64,000 bases of DNA from Actinomycetales bacterium. GTDB lineage: Bacteria > Actinomycetota > Actinomycetes > Actinomycetales > Dermatophilaceae. This document shows positions 7,537 to 14,690 of this stretch, in pieces. A program made the position numbers and the translations under genes. Below the pieces are notes generated by a model, which worked only from the letters and a program-made list of their open reading frames with translations, was not told where the DNA came from and made no database searches. Position 1 is the first letter of the stretch, and the number at the start of each line of letters is the position of its first letter. The stretch is from contig JADKAO010000011.1 in NCBI GenBank assembly GCA_016715285.1, positions 17,734-81,733 on the forward strand. The letters are read 5' to 3'.

Positions 7537-8817
7537 TTAGGGGCGAGGGTATGCCGGGTAGCGCGTCACGAGATCAGTCACCTCTGCGCGCACCTTGCGG
7601 CTCACCTCGTGATCGGGGTCAGCGTCACCCTTGGTGATCGCCGTCGCCATGAGCTCAGCGATCTTGACCATCTCAGCGGTGCCCATCCCCTGAGTCGTGA
7701 CACATGGGGTGCCGACGCGGATGCCAGAGGCGATGCTCGGCGGCGCCGGGTCGAAGGGGATCGCGTTCTTGTTGAGCACGATGCCAGCCGCGTCGGCGCG
7801 GGCCTCTGCATCCTTGCCTGTGACGCCCACGCCTTGCAGGTCATGCAGCGACAGGTGGGTGTCGGTGCCACCGGTCGTCGGCCGGATGCCGTGCTCAGCG
7901 AGGGAGGTTGCAAGCGTGCGGGCGTTCGCGATGACCTGCTTGGCGTAGGCGGCATACTCCGGGGTTGCGCATTCCTTGAAGTTGACCGCCTTCGCCGCCA
8001 CGGTGTGCATTTGCGGGCCGCCCTGCATCATCGGGAAGACCGCTTTGTCGATGGCCGTCGCGTGCTCGGCCTTGCACACGATCGCGCCGGAGCGGGGGCC
8101 GCGCAGCACCTTGTGGGTCGTAAACGACACAACGTCGGCGTGCGGCACTGGGCTGGGAATCGCCCCTCCGGCGACAAGGCCAATGAAGTGCGCGGCGTCG
8201 ACCCAGAAGATCGCGCCGATTTCGTCGGCAACGCGACGGAAGAACTCGAAGTCGATGAGTCGCGGGATCGCGGACCCACCAGCGAGGATGACCTTGGGGC
8301 GGTGCTCCTTGGCGAGGGCCTCGACCTGGGCGTAGTCGATGTCTTCGGTTTCCTTGTCGACGCCGTAGTGCACCGCGTTAAACCACTTGCCCGAGAACGA
8401 CACCTTGGTCCCATGCGTGAGATGGCCGCCGTGGGGCAGGCTCATCGCGAGGATCGTCTCGCCGGGCTTGAGGAAGGCCCCGTAAACAGCCTGGTTGGCG
8501 CTCGCCCCGCTGTGCGGTTGCACGTTAGCGTGGTCGGCTCCAAAGAGCGCCTTCGCCCGCTCGATGGCGATATTTTCGGCCTTGTCGACCTCTGAGCAGC
8601 CGCCGTAGTAGCGCCGACCGGGATAACCCTCCGCGTACTTGTTGGACAGCGTGGAGCCCAGCGCGGTGAGGACCGCGGGCGACGACAGGTTTTCGGAAGC
8701 GATGAGCTGGAGCCCGCCTCGGATCCTGGCTAGCTCAGACAGCAACACCCCGGCGATGTCGGGGTCGAAGGCGGCGAGGGCGTCGTAGTCGGACCCGTAG
8801 AAGGGCTGGGAACTCAT
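7537..8817 (-). CDS. glyA: Serine hydroxymethyltransferase
   Basis: The 426-residue PLP enzyme interconverts serine and glycine with transfer of C1 to tetrahydrofolate in the cytosol. The PLP-binding lysine is Lys236 in SFTTHKVLRGPRSG; Asp207 and His210 in VDAAH contact the cofactor. The N-terminal GGLQLIASENLSS and NKYAEGYPGRRYYGG motifs are intact. The length is normal. The start is preceded by AGGAG at 10 nt. It lies upstream of wecA in the same direction with a 27-nt gap. Confidence 0.97.
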   Translation of the reverse strand: MSSQPFYGSDYDALAAFDPDIAGVLLSELARIRGGLQLIASENLSSPAVLTALGSTLSNKYAEGYPGRRYYGGCSEVDKAENIAIERAKALFGADHANVQPHSGASANQAVYGAFLKPGETILAMSLPHGGHLTHGTKVSFSGKWFNAVHYGVDKETEDIDYAQVEALAKEHRPKVILAGGSAIPRLIDFEFFRRVADEIGAIFWVDAAHFIGLVAGGAIPSPVPHADVVSFTTHKVLRGPRSGAIVCKAEHATAIDKAVFPMMQGGPQMHTVAAKAVNFKECATPEYAAYAKQVIANARTLATSLAEHGIRPTTGGTDTHLSLHDLQGVGVTGKDAEARADAAGIVLNKNAIPFDPAPPSIASGIRVGTPCVTTQGMGTAEMVKIAELMATAITKGDADPDHEVSRKVRAEVTDLVTRYPAYPRP

Positions 8818-8904
8818 AGGTCAGGGCTCCTGGGCGGCTGAGTCGGGGCGAAAGCGGACACGCATCAAGCAGCCTCAACTGTATGCCGTCTGGCATGCCG
8901 TCCG

Positions 8905-9750
8905 TCAGCTGCGGCGCCGAGCCCCTGCGATCCGTGGCGCGTTGCGACGTGGGTCGGCCGCACGTGCGCGGCTGGCTTCTTCCCGTCGGCGCGCCCGCTC
9001 GGCAGCCGCCAGGGCCTCGTCGTAGGCACGTCGTTCGTCCGCCTGCGCGGCTGCTGCGGCAGCGACGAGCTCAGCGACGACGCCGTCGACCGCTTCCTGC
9101 GACAACGCACCAGCCCGCAAGACGCGCGGCTCGGCGCCGGTGCAGTCGAGGATGGTCGACGGGAGCGCCTCAGCTGATGCCGACGATGGTCCCGCGTCCA
9201 GATAGACGGCAACGGCCATCCCCAGCTGATCCTGGGCGTCGGCAGCCGTTGTGGCCGCTACCTGCCCGGTGCGGTTGGCGCTGGTCACGGCCATCGGGCC
9301 GACAGCCCGCAGCACCGCCAACGCGACCGGGTGGTCTGGCATTCGAAGCGCCACCGTCCCATGGGTCTCGCCGATATCCCAGAGGAGGGACGCCTGTGCG
9401 CGAAGGACAAGGGTGAGCGGCCCGGGCCAAAAGGCATCGATGAGGGCACGCGCATAAGCCGGGACCTCGGTTGCCAGCCCGTCAACAGTCGCTGGTCCAG
9501 GCACCAACACGGGGGGCGGCACCTGACGATCGCGACCCTTGGCCGCGAGCAGTGCGCTCACAGCGCTGGCATCGAATGCGTCGCATCCGATGCCGTAGAC
9601 GGTATCCGTGGGCATGACGACCAGGCCGCCGTGACGGATCGCTTCAACCGCTGCCACCACGCCCTCGCTGATGGTGGCCTCGTCCGTGCAGGCGTGGACG
9701 ATCGACGTCGACCGGGACGTCGGTCCGGCGTTGTCGTCGCGCGAACTCAT
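8905..9750 (-). CDS. L-threonylcarbamoyladenylate synthase (Sua5/YrdC/TsaC family)
   Basis: The product makes threonylcarbamoyl-AMP from threonine, bicarbonate and ATP for the t6A37 modification of ANN-decoding tRNAs. The YrdC domain covers residues about 28-215, with GGLVVMPTDTVYGIGCDAFD, the basic LLAAKGRDRQ segment and the PMAVTSANRTGQ motif. The last 60 residues are Ala-rich then strongly basic (ending RRNAPRIAGARRRS), an RNA-binding-like tail beyond the usual YrdC length. It follows prmC, as is common in actinobacteria. The start is leaderless. Confidence 0.93.
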   Translation of the reverse strand: MSSRDDNAGPTSRSTSIVHACTDEATISEGVVAAVEAIRHGGLVVMPTDTVYGIGCDAFDASAVSALLAAKGRDRQVPPPVLVPGPATVDGLATEVPAYARALIDAFWPGPLTLVLRAQASLLWDIGETHGTVALRMPDHPVALAVLRAVGPMAVTSANRTGQVAATTAADAQDQLGMAVAVYLDAGPSSASAEALPSTILDCTGAEPRVLRAGALSQEAVDGVVAELVAAAAAAQADERRAYDEALAAAERARRREEASRARAADPRRNAPRIAGARRRS

Positions 9751-9757
9751 GTCAACG

Positions 9758-9763
9758 ATCCTA
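9758..9763 (-). promoter_or_regulatory. -10 box of the sua5-type gene (leaderless start)
   Basis: TAGGAT lies 7 nt before the ATG at 9750, so transcription should begin at or next to the start codon. The box overlaps the prmC stop region, so this gene can be transcribed separately from prfA-prmC. Confidence 0.6.
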
Positions 9764-10627
9764 ATCTCGCACCGCGACGGTCACGCGGGGCCGTCCGGTG
9801 AGGTCGGGGTGGTCGTCAGCGCGACGCCAGGAATCACTGGCGGACAGGCCCCGCAGGAGCCCGGCGCCCTGGACGTCGGCGTGCTCCATCACGAGCACTC
9901 CCCCGGGCTTGAGCAGCTCCGCGGCCCGGGCAGCCATCGCGAGCGGCACCGCCAAGCCGTCGCCACTGCCGCCATAGAGCGCCAGGGCGGGATCGTGGTC
10001 GCGGACCTCAGGGTCAACCGGCACCTGGTCGGCGGGGATATAGGGCGGGTTGCACGTCACGACGTCGACGAGACCAAGCAGTTCCTCGTATGCCGTGCGC
10101 GCATCCCCTAGCCAGATCTCGACATCGAGCCCCAGCCGTTCGCGGTTGGCGATCGCCCACCCATGAGCGAGGGGGTCGAGTTCCACGGCATACACCGCAG
10201 CCGATGGGACCTCGGCTTTGACCGCGAACGCGACCGCACCGGAACCTGTGCACAGGTCGATGACGGCCGGAGTATCGACTCCCGAATCACGCACGGCAGC
10301 AACGGCATACGAGACGAGAGTCTCGGTCTCGGGGCGGGGAATGAAGACTCCCGGCCCGACCAGGAGGGTCAAGCCGTGAAAGTGCGCGAACCCTGTGAGG
10401 TGCTGGAGCGGGACCCGCGTGGCGCGTTCGGCGACGAGCGCGGCATACCCCTGCGGAAGCTCGGCGCCGCCGAGTACGAGAAGTCGCCGCGCCTCGCTCG
10501 TCTCGACCCCGAGGCAGTGGGCTGCGAGGACGAGCGCGTCCACCGGCGCCGACGCTATCCCCGCCGCGGCGAGCACCCCTGTCGCCCAGCGCACTGCCGC
10601 GCGGATCTCCGTAGTCGAGTCGGTCAC
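9761..10627 (-). CDS. prmC: Peptide chain release factor N5-glutamine methyltransferase
   Basis: The SAM-dependent enzyme methylates the glutamine of the GGQ loop of release factors. The signature VVTCNPPYIP is present, and the SAM-binding site reads VIDLCTGSGAVAFAV. I choose GTG at 10627 (288 residues) because it overlaps the prfA stop as GTGA. The frame is open to 10681 but that part is the shadow of prfA. prfA encodes its substrate and lies directly upstream, consistent with coupling. Confidence 0.95.
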   Translation of the reverse strand: MTDSTTEIRAAVRWATGVLAAAGIASAPVDALVLAAHCLGVETSEARRLLVLGGAELPQGYAALVAERATRVPLQHLTGFAHFHGLTLLVGPGVFIPRPETETLVSYAVAAVRDSGVDTPAVIDLCTGSGAVAFAVKAEVPSAAVYAVELDPLAHGWAIANRERLGLDVEIWLGDARTAYEELLGLVDVVTCNPPYIPADQVPVDPEVRDHDPALALYGGSGDGLAVPLAMAARAAELLKPGGVLVMEHADVQGAGLLRGLSASDSWRRADDHPDLTGRPRVTVAVRD

Positions 10628-11730
10628 GAGTGAGGGCCGCCCACGGCGGCCATCCGCTCGGCCTCGTCGGCGGCCATGCACGACTCGATCACGGGGTCGA
10701 GTTCGCCGCCGAGCACGATGTCGAGGTTGTAGGCCTTAAAACCGGTGCGGTGGTCGGCAATTCGGTTTTCGGGGAAGTTGTAAGTGCGGATTCGCTCGGA
10801 CCGGTCGACGGTGCGCACCTGGGAGCGCCGCGCCTCCGACGCCGCGGCATCGGCCTGCTCTTGGGCAATCTGACGCAACCGGGCTTTGAGCACGCGGAGC
10901 GCGGATTCCTTGTTTTGCAGTTGTGATTTCTCGTTTTGGCAGGACACGACGAGGCCGGTCGGCAAGTGGGTGATCCGCACCGCCGAGTCGGTCGTGTTGA
11001 CCGACTGACCGCCGGGGCCGCTGGAACGGTAGACGTCGATTCTGATGTCGTGTGGCCCGACCTCGACCTCGTCCTCGGCGTCATCCAGCTCAGGCATGAC
11101 GAGCACGCCGGCAGCAGAGGTGTGGATCCGGCCCTGGCTCTCGGTGACGGGAACGCGTTGGACCCGGTGCACTCCGCCCTCGAATTTCATTCGGGCCCAA
11201 GGAGCTTCGCCGAGGCCAGGGGTGCCTTTGGCGCGCAGCGCAACCCGGACGTCTTTGTAGCCCCCTAGATCGGACTCGGTCTCGTCGAGAATCTCAGCGC
11301 GCCATCCACGCTTCTCGGCGTACCGCAGGTACATCCGCAATAGGTCGCCAGCAAAGAGCGCAGACTCCTCGCCGCCCTCCCCTGCCTTGACCTCGAGGAT
11401 GACGTCACGGTCATCGTCATGGTCTCGTGGCAGGAGCAGGGTGCGCAGCTTGGCCTGGGTGGTCTCGACGAGTGCCTCCAGCGACGGCACCTCCGCAGCG
11501 AATGAGGCGTCGTCTTCGCCGAGTTCGCGCGCCGTGTCTAGGTCGTCGTGGGCAGCCGAGAGCGCGCGGTATGCCGCGACGGTAGGTGCCAGCGCGGCAT
11601 ACCTCTTGTTGGTGCGTCGCAACGCGGTCTGGTCCGAGTGGAGCGCGGGGTCCGCGAGCGCAGCCTCCAACTCGGCGTATTCCTGCACGAGCGGCTCGGC
11701 TGAACGCAGCAGCGGATCGATGTCACTCAT
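10624..11730 (-). CDS. prfA: Peptide chain release factor 1
   Basis: The 368-residue RF1 recognises UAA and UAG at the ribosome and triggers peptidyl-tRNA hydrolysis. The catalytic GGQ lies in YRSSGPGGQSVNTTDSAVR near residue 245. The N-terminal helical domain and the domain-3 pattern HLPTGLVVSCQNEKSQLQNK are present. AAGGA lies 6 nt before the ATG. A hairpin-forming pair of the octamer motif is embedded in the coding sequence near the N-terminus (11568-11603). prmC follows with a 4-nt overlap. Confidence 0.97.
   Translation of the reverse strand: MSDIDPLLRSAEPLVQEYAELEAALADPALHSDQTALRRTNKRYAALAPTVAAYRALSAAHDDLDTARELGEDDASFAAEVPSLEALVETTQAKLRTLLLPRDHDDDRDVILEVKAGEGGEESALFAGDLLRMYLRYAEKRGWRAEILDETESDLGGYKDVRVALRAKGTPGLGEAPWARMKFEGGVHRVQRVPVTESQGRIHTSAAGVLVMPELDDAEDEVEVGPHDIRIDVYRSSGPGGQSVNTTDSAVRITHLPTGLVVSCQNEKSQLQNKESALRVLKARLRQIAQEQADAAASEARRSQVRTVDRSERIRTYNFPENRIADHRTGFKAYNLDIVLGGELDPVIESCMAADEAERMAAVGGPHS
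11568..11603. repeat. Inverted pair of the octamer inside prfA
   Basis: Eleven-bp arms GGTATGCCGCG (11568-11578) and CGCGGCATACC (11593-11603) are separated by 14 nt, all within the prfA reading frame. Such a perfect palindrome in a conserved gene shows that the motif is accommodated by codon choice. Confidence 0.75.
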
Positions 11731-11846
11731 GCGAATCCTTCGATGACGGGAGGGTGAAGCCAGCGAAACGACGAACGCCGACCAGACGGCATACCGGCCT
11801 CACCCCTACGGGCAGACCGGTCGCGTCGGGCCGGCGTACGTGCGAC

Positions 11847-12062
11847 TTACTTGGCAGCCTTCTTGCCGTAGCGCGCCTCGAAGCGCGCGACGCGACCACC
11901 GGTGTCGAGGATCTTCTGCTTGCCGGTGTAGAAGGGGTGGCACTGGGAGCAGACGTCGGCGTGGATAACGCCGTTCTTGGCGGTGCTGCGGGTCGTGAAC
12001 GTGCTGCCACAGGTGCAGGTGACCTGGGTCTCCCCGTAGGCGGGGTGGATGTCCTTCTTCAC
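11847..12062 (-). CDS. rpmE: 50S ribosomal protein L31, zinc-binding type
   Basis: The 71-residue protein starts with GTG (VKKDIHPAYG) preceded by GGAG at 8 nt; an in-frame extension to 12137 has no family support. Four cysteines (16, 18, 38, 41, in TCTCG and CSQC) form the zinc site, so this is the C+ form that can release zinc under limitation. Its position between rho and prfA is conserved in actinobacteria. It has its own promoter. Confidence 0.96.
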   Translation of the reverse strand: MKKDIHPAYGETQVTCTCGSTFTTRSTAKNGVIHADVCSQCHPFYTGKQKILDTGGRVARFEARYGKKAAK

Positions 12063-12136
12063 GGTGATCTCCTCGGGTGTCGTGATGGACCGGGTCGGCG
12101 CTCCTGCTCCGTTGAACACCCGAAGACAGCCGAGCA

Positions 12137-12165
12137 CGTATGCCGTGAACCGGGCCGAGGGTCAA
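12137..12165 (-). promoter_or_regulatory. Candidate promoter of rpmE
   Basis: TTGACC (12160-12165) and CATACG (12137-12142) are spaced by 17 bp on the minus strand, giving a leader of about 70 nt. The -10 region coincides with a copy of the dispersed CGGCATAC octamer. Confidence 0.5.
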
Positions 12166-12200
12166 GTGTGCCAGACCGCGAGCGGGGCACCTAAACGAAG

Positions 12201-13877
12201 CTAGCCCGGATGCTCCTCACCGAACCAATAGAACCGCTCGATCGCGTCGATGACCGCGTTGCGGGCGCGATCGATCGCTACGGCATGGGCCGCGAGCAGG
12301 TCCTGCTCTGCGGCCGCCACGACACTGGCGAGCGCCCGATCTCCGAGACTGCCCAGAAGCCATTGCGACAGGTCGCCTCGGTTCAGATGCGCAGCGACGA
12401 CGTGAGGATCGACGGATCGCAGCAAGGTGACGAACTCGGCGACATTTCTCGCCGAAGCCACGACGTCCCCCGTGCTCGATCGAAAGTCGAACCAGTGGTC
12501 TTGGGGCAGCACCTCGGCGGTGTACTTATGCCAGTGGCGGACGTGCCGCGTGCGACGGTGGTCGAGGCGGACCCGGCGTTCTTCCTCGCCCGGCTCCACG
12601 AGGATCGCGCACGGGCCCTGGCCGTCGCGAAGAGCCGCCGGAGATCGGCACGGGGTCAACGTGATGTCGATGGCCGCGAAGATCGCTCGGTCCAGCGCGT
12701 CCGGGCGATAGGTCACGATGCAATGGCCGAGGCCCGAGGCGCGCACCAGGTCGGCGAGGGCACCGTGGGAGCCGAGGGAGTCGTGGGCTTCGTCAACCAG
12801 CAGCCAGTGCGGCATACCCCACGCCGCTCTCTCTTCTCGAACGAGCGTCGCGAGTTCGCGGAGGTAGCCGTCAACGGCATCGCGTGGCATATCGGACAAA
12901 TCAAGCACTACGGAGGCGCCGGCGCGGCGCAAGAGGGCGCTGAGTTCGCGGCTGGGCGGGGAGTTGCGGCCATTCAAGACGACGACATCGCTGAGTTGCC
13001 CAAGACCGACGTAATCGCCTTCCATGTCGACGACGACTGCTCGATATCCAGCCGAGATCCACCGCTCGACGAGCAAACCGGCGAGATATGACTTGCCAGT
13101 CCCGCTTTCGCCCTTGATGAGGACGTTGGCTTGCGCACCAGGGACCGTCGCCTCGCCCCCCGTGGTGAAATCGCCGATCCGGATGCGGTGGCGCTCGAGG
13201 TTCAGTGGGCGCAGTCCCCGAGTGATGGGACCGCGCAACAACGCGGCGACACCATCCCCGTTCGGCGCATCCGTGACGAGGTCTGCGGCGGCCTTCACCG
13301 ACGGCAATGCGTTGGCGACGGCGACGCCGATTTCGGCGGCGTGCAGGAGCGAGAGATCGTTTTCGGCATCGCCGAAGGCGATCGTGTTGTGCTGCGAAAG
13401 GCCCAGTTCGTGAAGCCCCACAAGAAGGCCCGTGCCCTTGGAAATCCCTGCAGGGATGATCATGAGCTCCGTGCGATTGCGGACCAAGTGAGGATCGAGG
13501 CCACGCTCGGCGAGGACGACCTGGACCCTGTGGTCATCCTCAGCAGAGCAGGCCACGATGACGCGACCAACCACGTGGTCAATCCCCGCGGTCGTGAGGT
13601 GATGCGACAGCACTCGGCCAAGCGGATCGGCGAGATCGCGAATATCATTGCCGCGCTGCATTACTGCGCCATTTTCGGCCACAACGACATCAAACGACTC
13701 GCGTAAGCCGGGGAACTGCGCGTCCAGACCAGCCAGGGTCCGGCCCGTCACGAGCAAGGTTGCTGCCCCGTCCCCTCGAGCCTCGCTCAGCGCCCCGAGC
13801 GCCGCCTCTGACACCCGGTTGTGCTGGGCAATGGTGCCGTCAAGGTCGACCGCGATTGCCCTCACCGTGCCGGCCAT
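12201..13877 (-). CDS. HAD-IIB phosphatase fused to a HerA-type P-loop ATPase
   Basis: The 558-residue protein has two domains. Residues 1-215 are a Cof-type HAD hydrolase: DLDGT (Asp11, Asp13), LLVTGR, Lys147 in GISKG, and GDAENDLSLL at 169-178. Residues about 228-500 are a DUF87/HerA-like ATPase: Walker A GESGTGKS at 256-263, VVDMEGDY, and Walker B HWLLVDEAH at 357-365, followed by CIVTYRPDAL. A helical tail ends the protein. AGGAGG precedes the ATG. Neither substrate is evident. Coupling a sugar-phosphate or phospholipid-type phosphatase to a motor ATPase is unusual. It is convergent with nothing and divergent from the TRIC-like gene. Confidence 0.85.
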   Translation of the reverse strand: MAGTVRAIAVDLDGTIAQHNRVSEAALGALSEARGDGAATLLVTGRTLAGLDAQFPGLRESFDVVVAENGAVMQRGNDIRDLADPLGRVLSHHLTTAGIDHVVGRVIVACSAEDDHRVQVVLAERGLDPHLVRNRTELMIIPAGISKGTGLLVGLHELGLSQHNTIAFGDAENDLSLLHAAEIGVAVANALPSVKAAADLVTDAPNGDGVAALLRGPITRGLRPLNLERHRIRIGDFTTGGEATVPGAQANVLIKGESGTGKSYLAGLLVERWISAGYRAVVVDMEGDYVGLGQLSDVVVLNGRNSPPSRELSALLRRAGASVVLDLSDMPRDAVDGYLRELATLVREERAAWGMPHWLLVDEAHDSLGSHGALADLVRASGLGHCIVTYRPDALDRAIFAAIDITLTPCRSPAALRDGQGPCAILVEPGEEERRVRLDHRRTRHVRHWHKYTAEVLPQDHWFDFRSSTGDVVASARNVAEFVTLLRSVDPHVVAAHLNRGDLSQWLLGSLGDRALASVVAAAEQDLLAAHAVAIDRARNAVIDAIERFYWFGEEHPG

Positions 13878-13987
13878 AGGGACCTCCTGGTTCCGCCTGC
13901 CGAACCTTCATCATGACAGTCCGCTCCCACACAGACCGCCTTGGGGTAGAAGAAGTCTGCCGACACTGGGGATTAACGTTGCCTGCC

Positions 13988-14626
13988 GTGGAGAGATGGC
14001 TTGACCTGGCGCACAGCGCCTTCGTGCTCGTTGGTGTCTTGGCGTTCGCCGTTTCTGGAGCCTTGCAGGCGGTCGAGAAGCAGATGGACGTTGTTGGTCT
14101 CGGCTCACTTGCGGCGGTGACAGGAGTCGGCGGTGGCATTCTGCGAGACCTGCTCATCGGAGCAGTGCCACCCGCAGCTTTCCGTGATATGTCGCTCCTG
14201 GGGGTGTGTGCCTTGGGGGCGGCCTTGGTCTTCGCCGCGCACGGCCGGGTCCGGCTCCCTCGCCGCCCGATGCTCGTCTTCGACGCTCTCGGCCTCGGTC
14301 TTTTCTGTGTTGAAGGGACGACCAAAGGCATGGCCTACGGCCTCAACCCGTATGCCGCAGCAATCGTCGGTGCGCTCACAGGGGTCGGTGGTGGGGTGCT
14401 GCGCGATGTGCTCTCGGGTGAAGTGCCATCGGTCTTCCGACAGGGGTCGAAGCTCTATGTCATCCCCGCCCTAGCGGGAGCGGGTCTCACTGCTGGCCTG
14501 CTCTCCGCGCAGATCTGGTCGGTGTGGGTGCTCATCCTCATCGCGGCTGGTGTGTCAGCGGTGCGGATTGCGTCCCTGCGATTCCAGTGGGCGGCCATCA
14601 GTCCCAAGTCCCTCGACGAGGCGTGA
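13988..14626 (+). CDS. TRIC-type channel (UPF0126/YicG family) membrane protein
   Basis: The protein of about 212 residues has six to seven membrane helices. It contains the internal duplication typical of UPF0126: AAVTGVGGGILRDLLIGAVPPAAF in the first half and GALTGVGGGVLRDVLSGEVPSVF in the second. Bacterial members form homotrimeric cation channels; the substrate here is unknown. The GTG at 13988 (VERWLDLAHSAF) fits the family start. The frame is open from 13913. TAACGT eight bases before GTG could support a leaderless start. It converges with rho. Confidence 0.85.
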   Translation: MERWLDLAHSAFVLVGVLAFAVSGALQAVEKQMDVVGLGSLAAVTGVGGGILRDLLIGAVPPAAFRDMSLLGVCALGAALVFAAHGRVRLPRRPMLVFDALGLGLFCVEGTTKGMAYGLNPYAAAIVGALTGVGGGVLRDVLSGEVPSVFRQGSKLYVIPALAGAGLTAGLLSAQIWSVWVLILIAAGVSAVRIASLRFQWAAISPKSLDEA

Positions 14627-14631
14627 GAACC

Positions 14632-14667
14632 GCAGAAGGCGAATCCCGTCAGGGACCCGCCTTCTGC
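14632..14667. terminator. Bidirectional terminator-like hairpin between TRIC-like gene and rho
   Basis: Ten-bp arms GCAGAAGGCG (14632-14641) and CGCCTTCTGC (14658-14667) enclose an inner TCCC/GGGA stem with loop GTCA. It sits exactly between two convergent genes, so it can serve both. Confidence 0.8.
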
Positions 14668-14690
14668 AGTGACGATTGCGCGCTGAAGCC

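Noticed and set aside
8818..8904. Glycine riboswitch upstream of glyA
   Set aside because: The gap is 87 bp, contains a normal AGGAG site and no recognisable riboswitch core.
12063..12137. An N-terminal extension of L31 by 25 residues
   Set aside because: The extension has no L31 similarity, and GTG at 12062 has a well-spaced GGAG. The upstream part is the leader and promoter.
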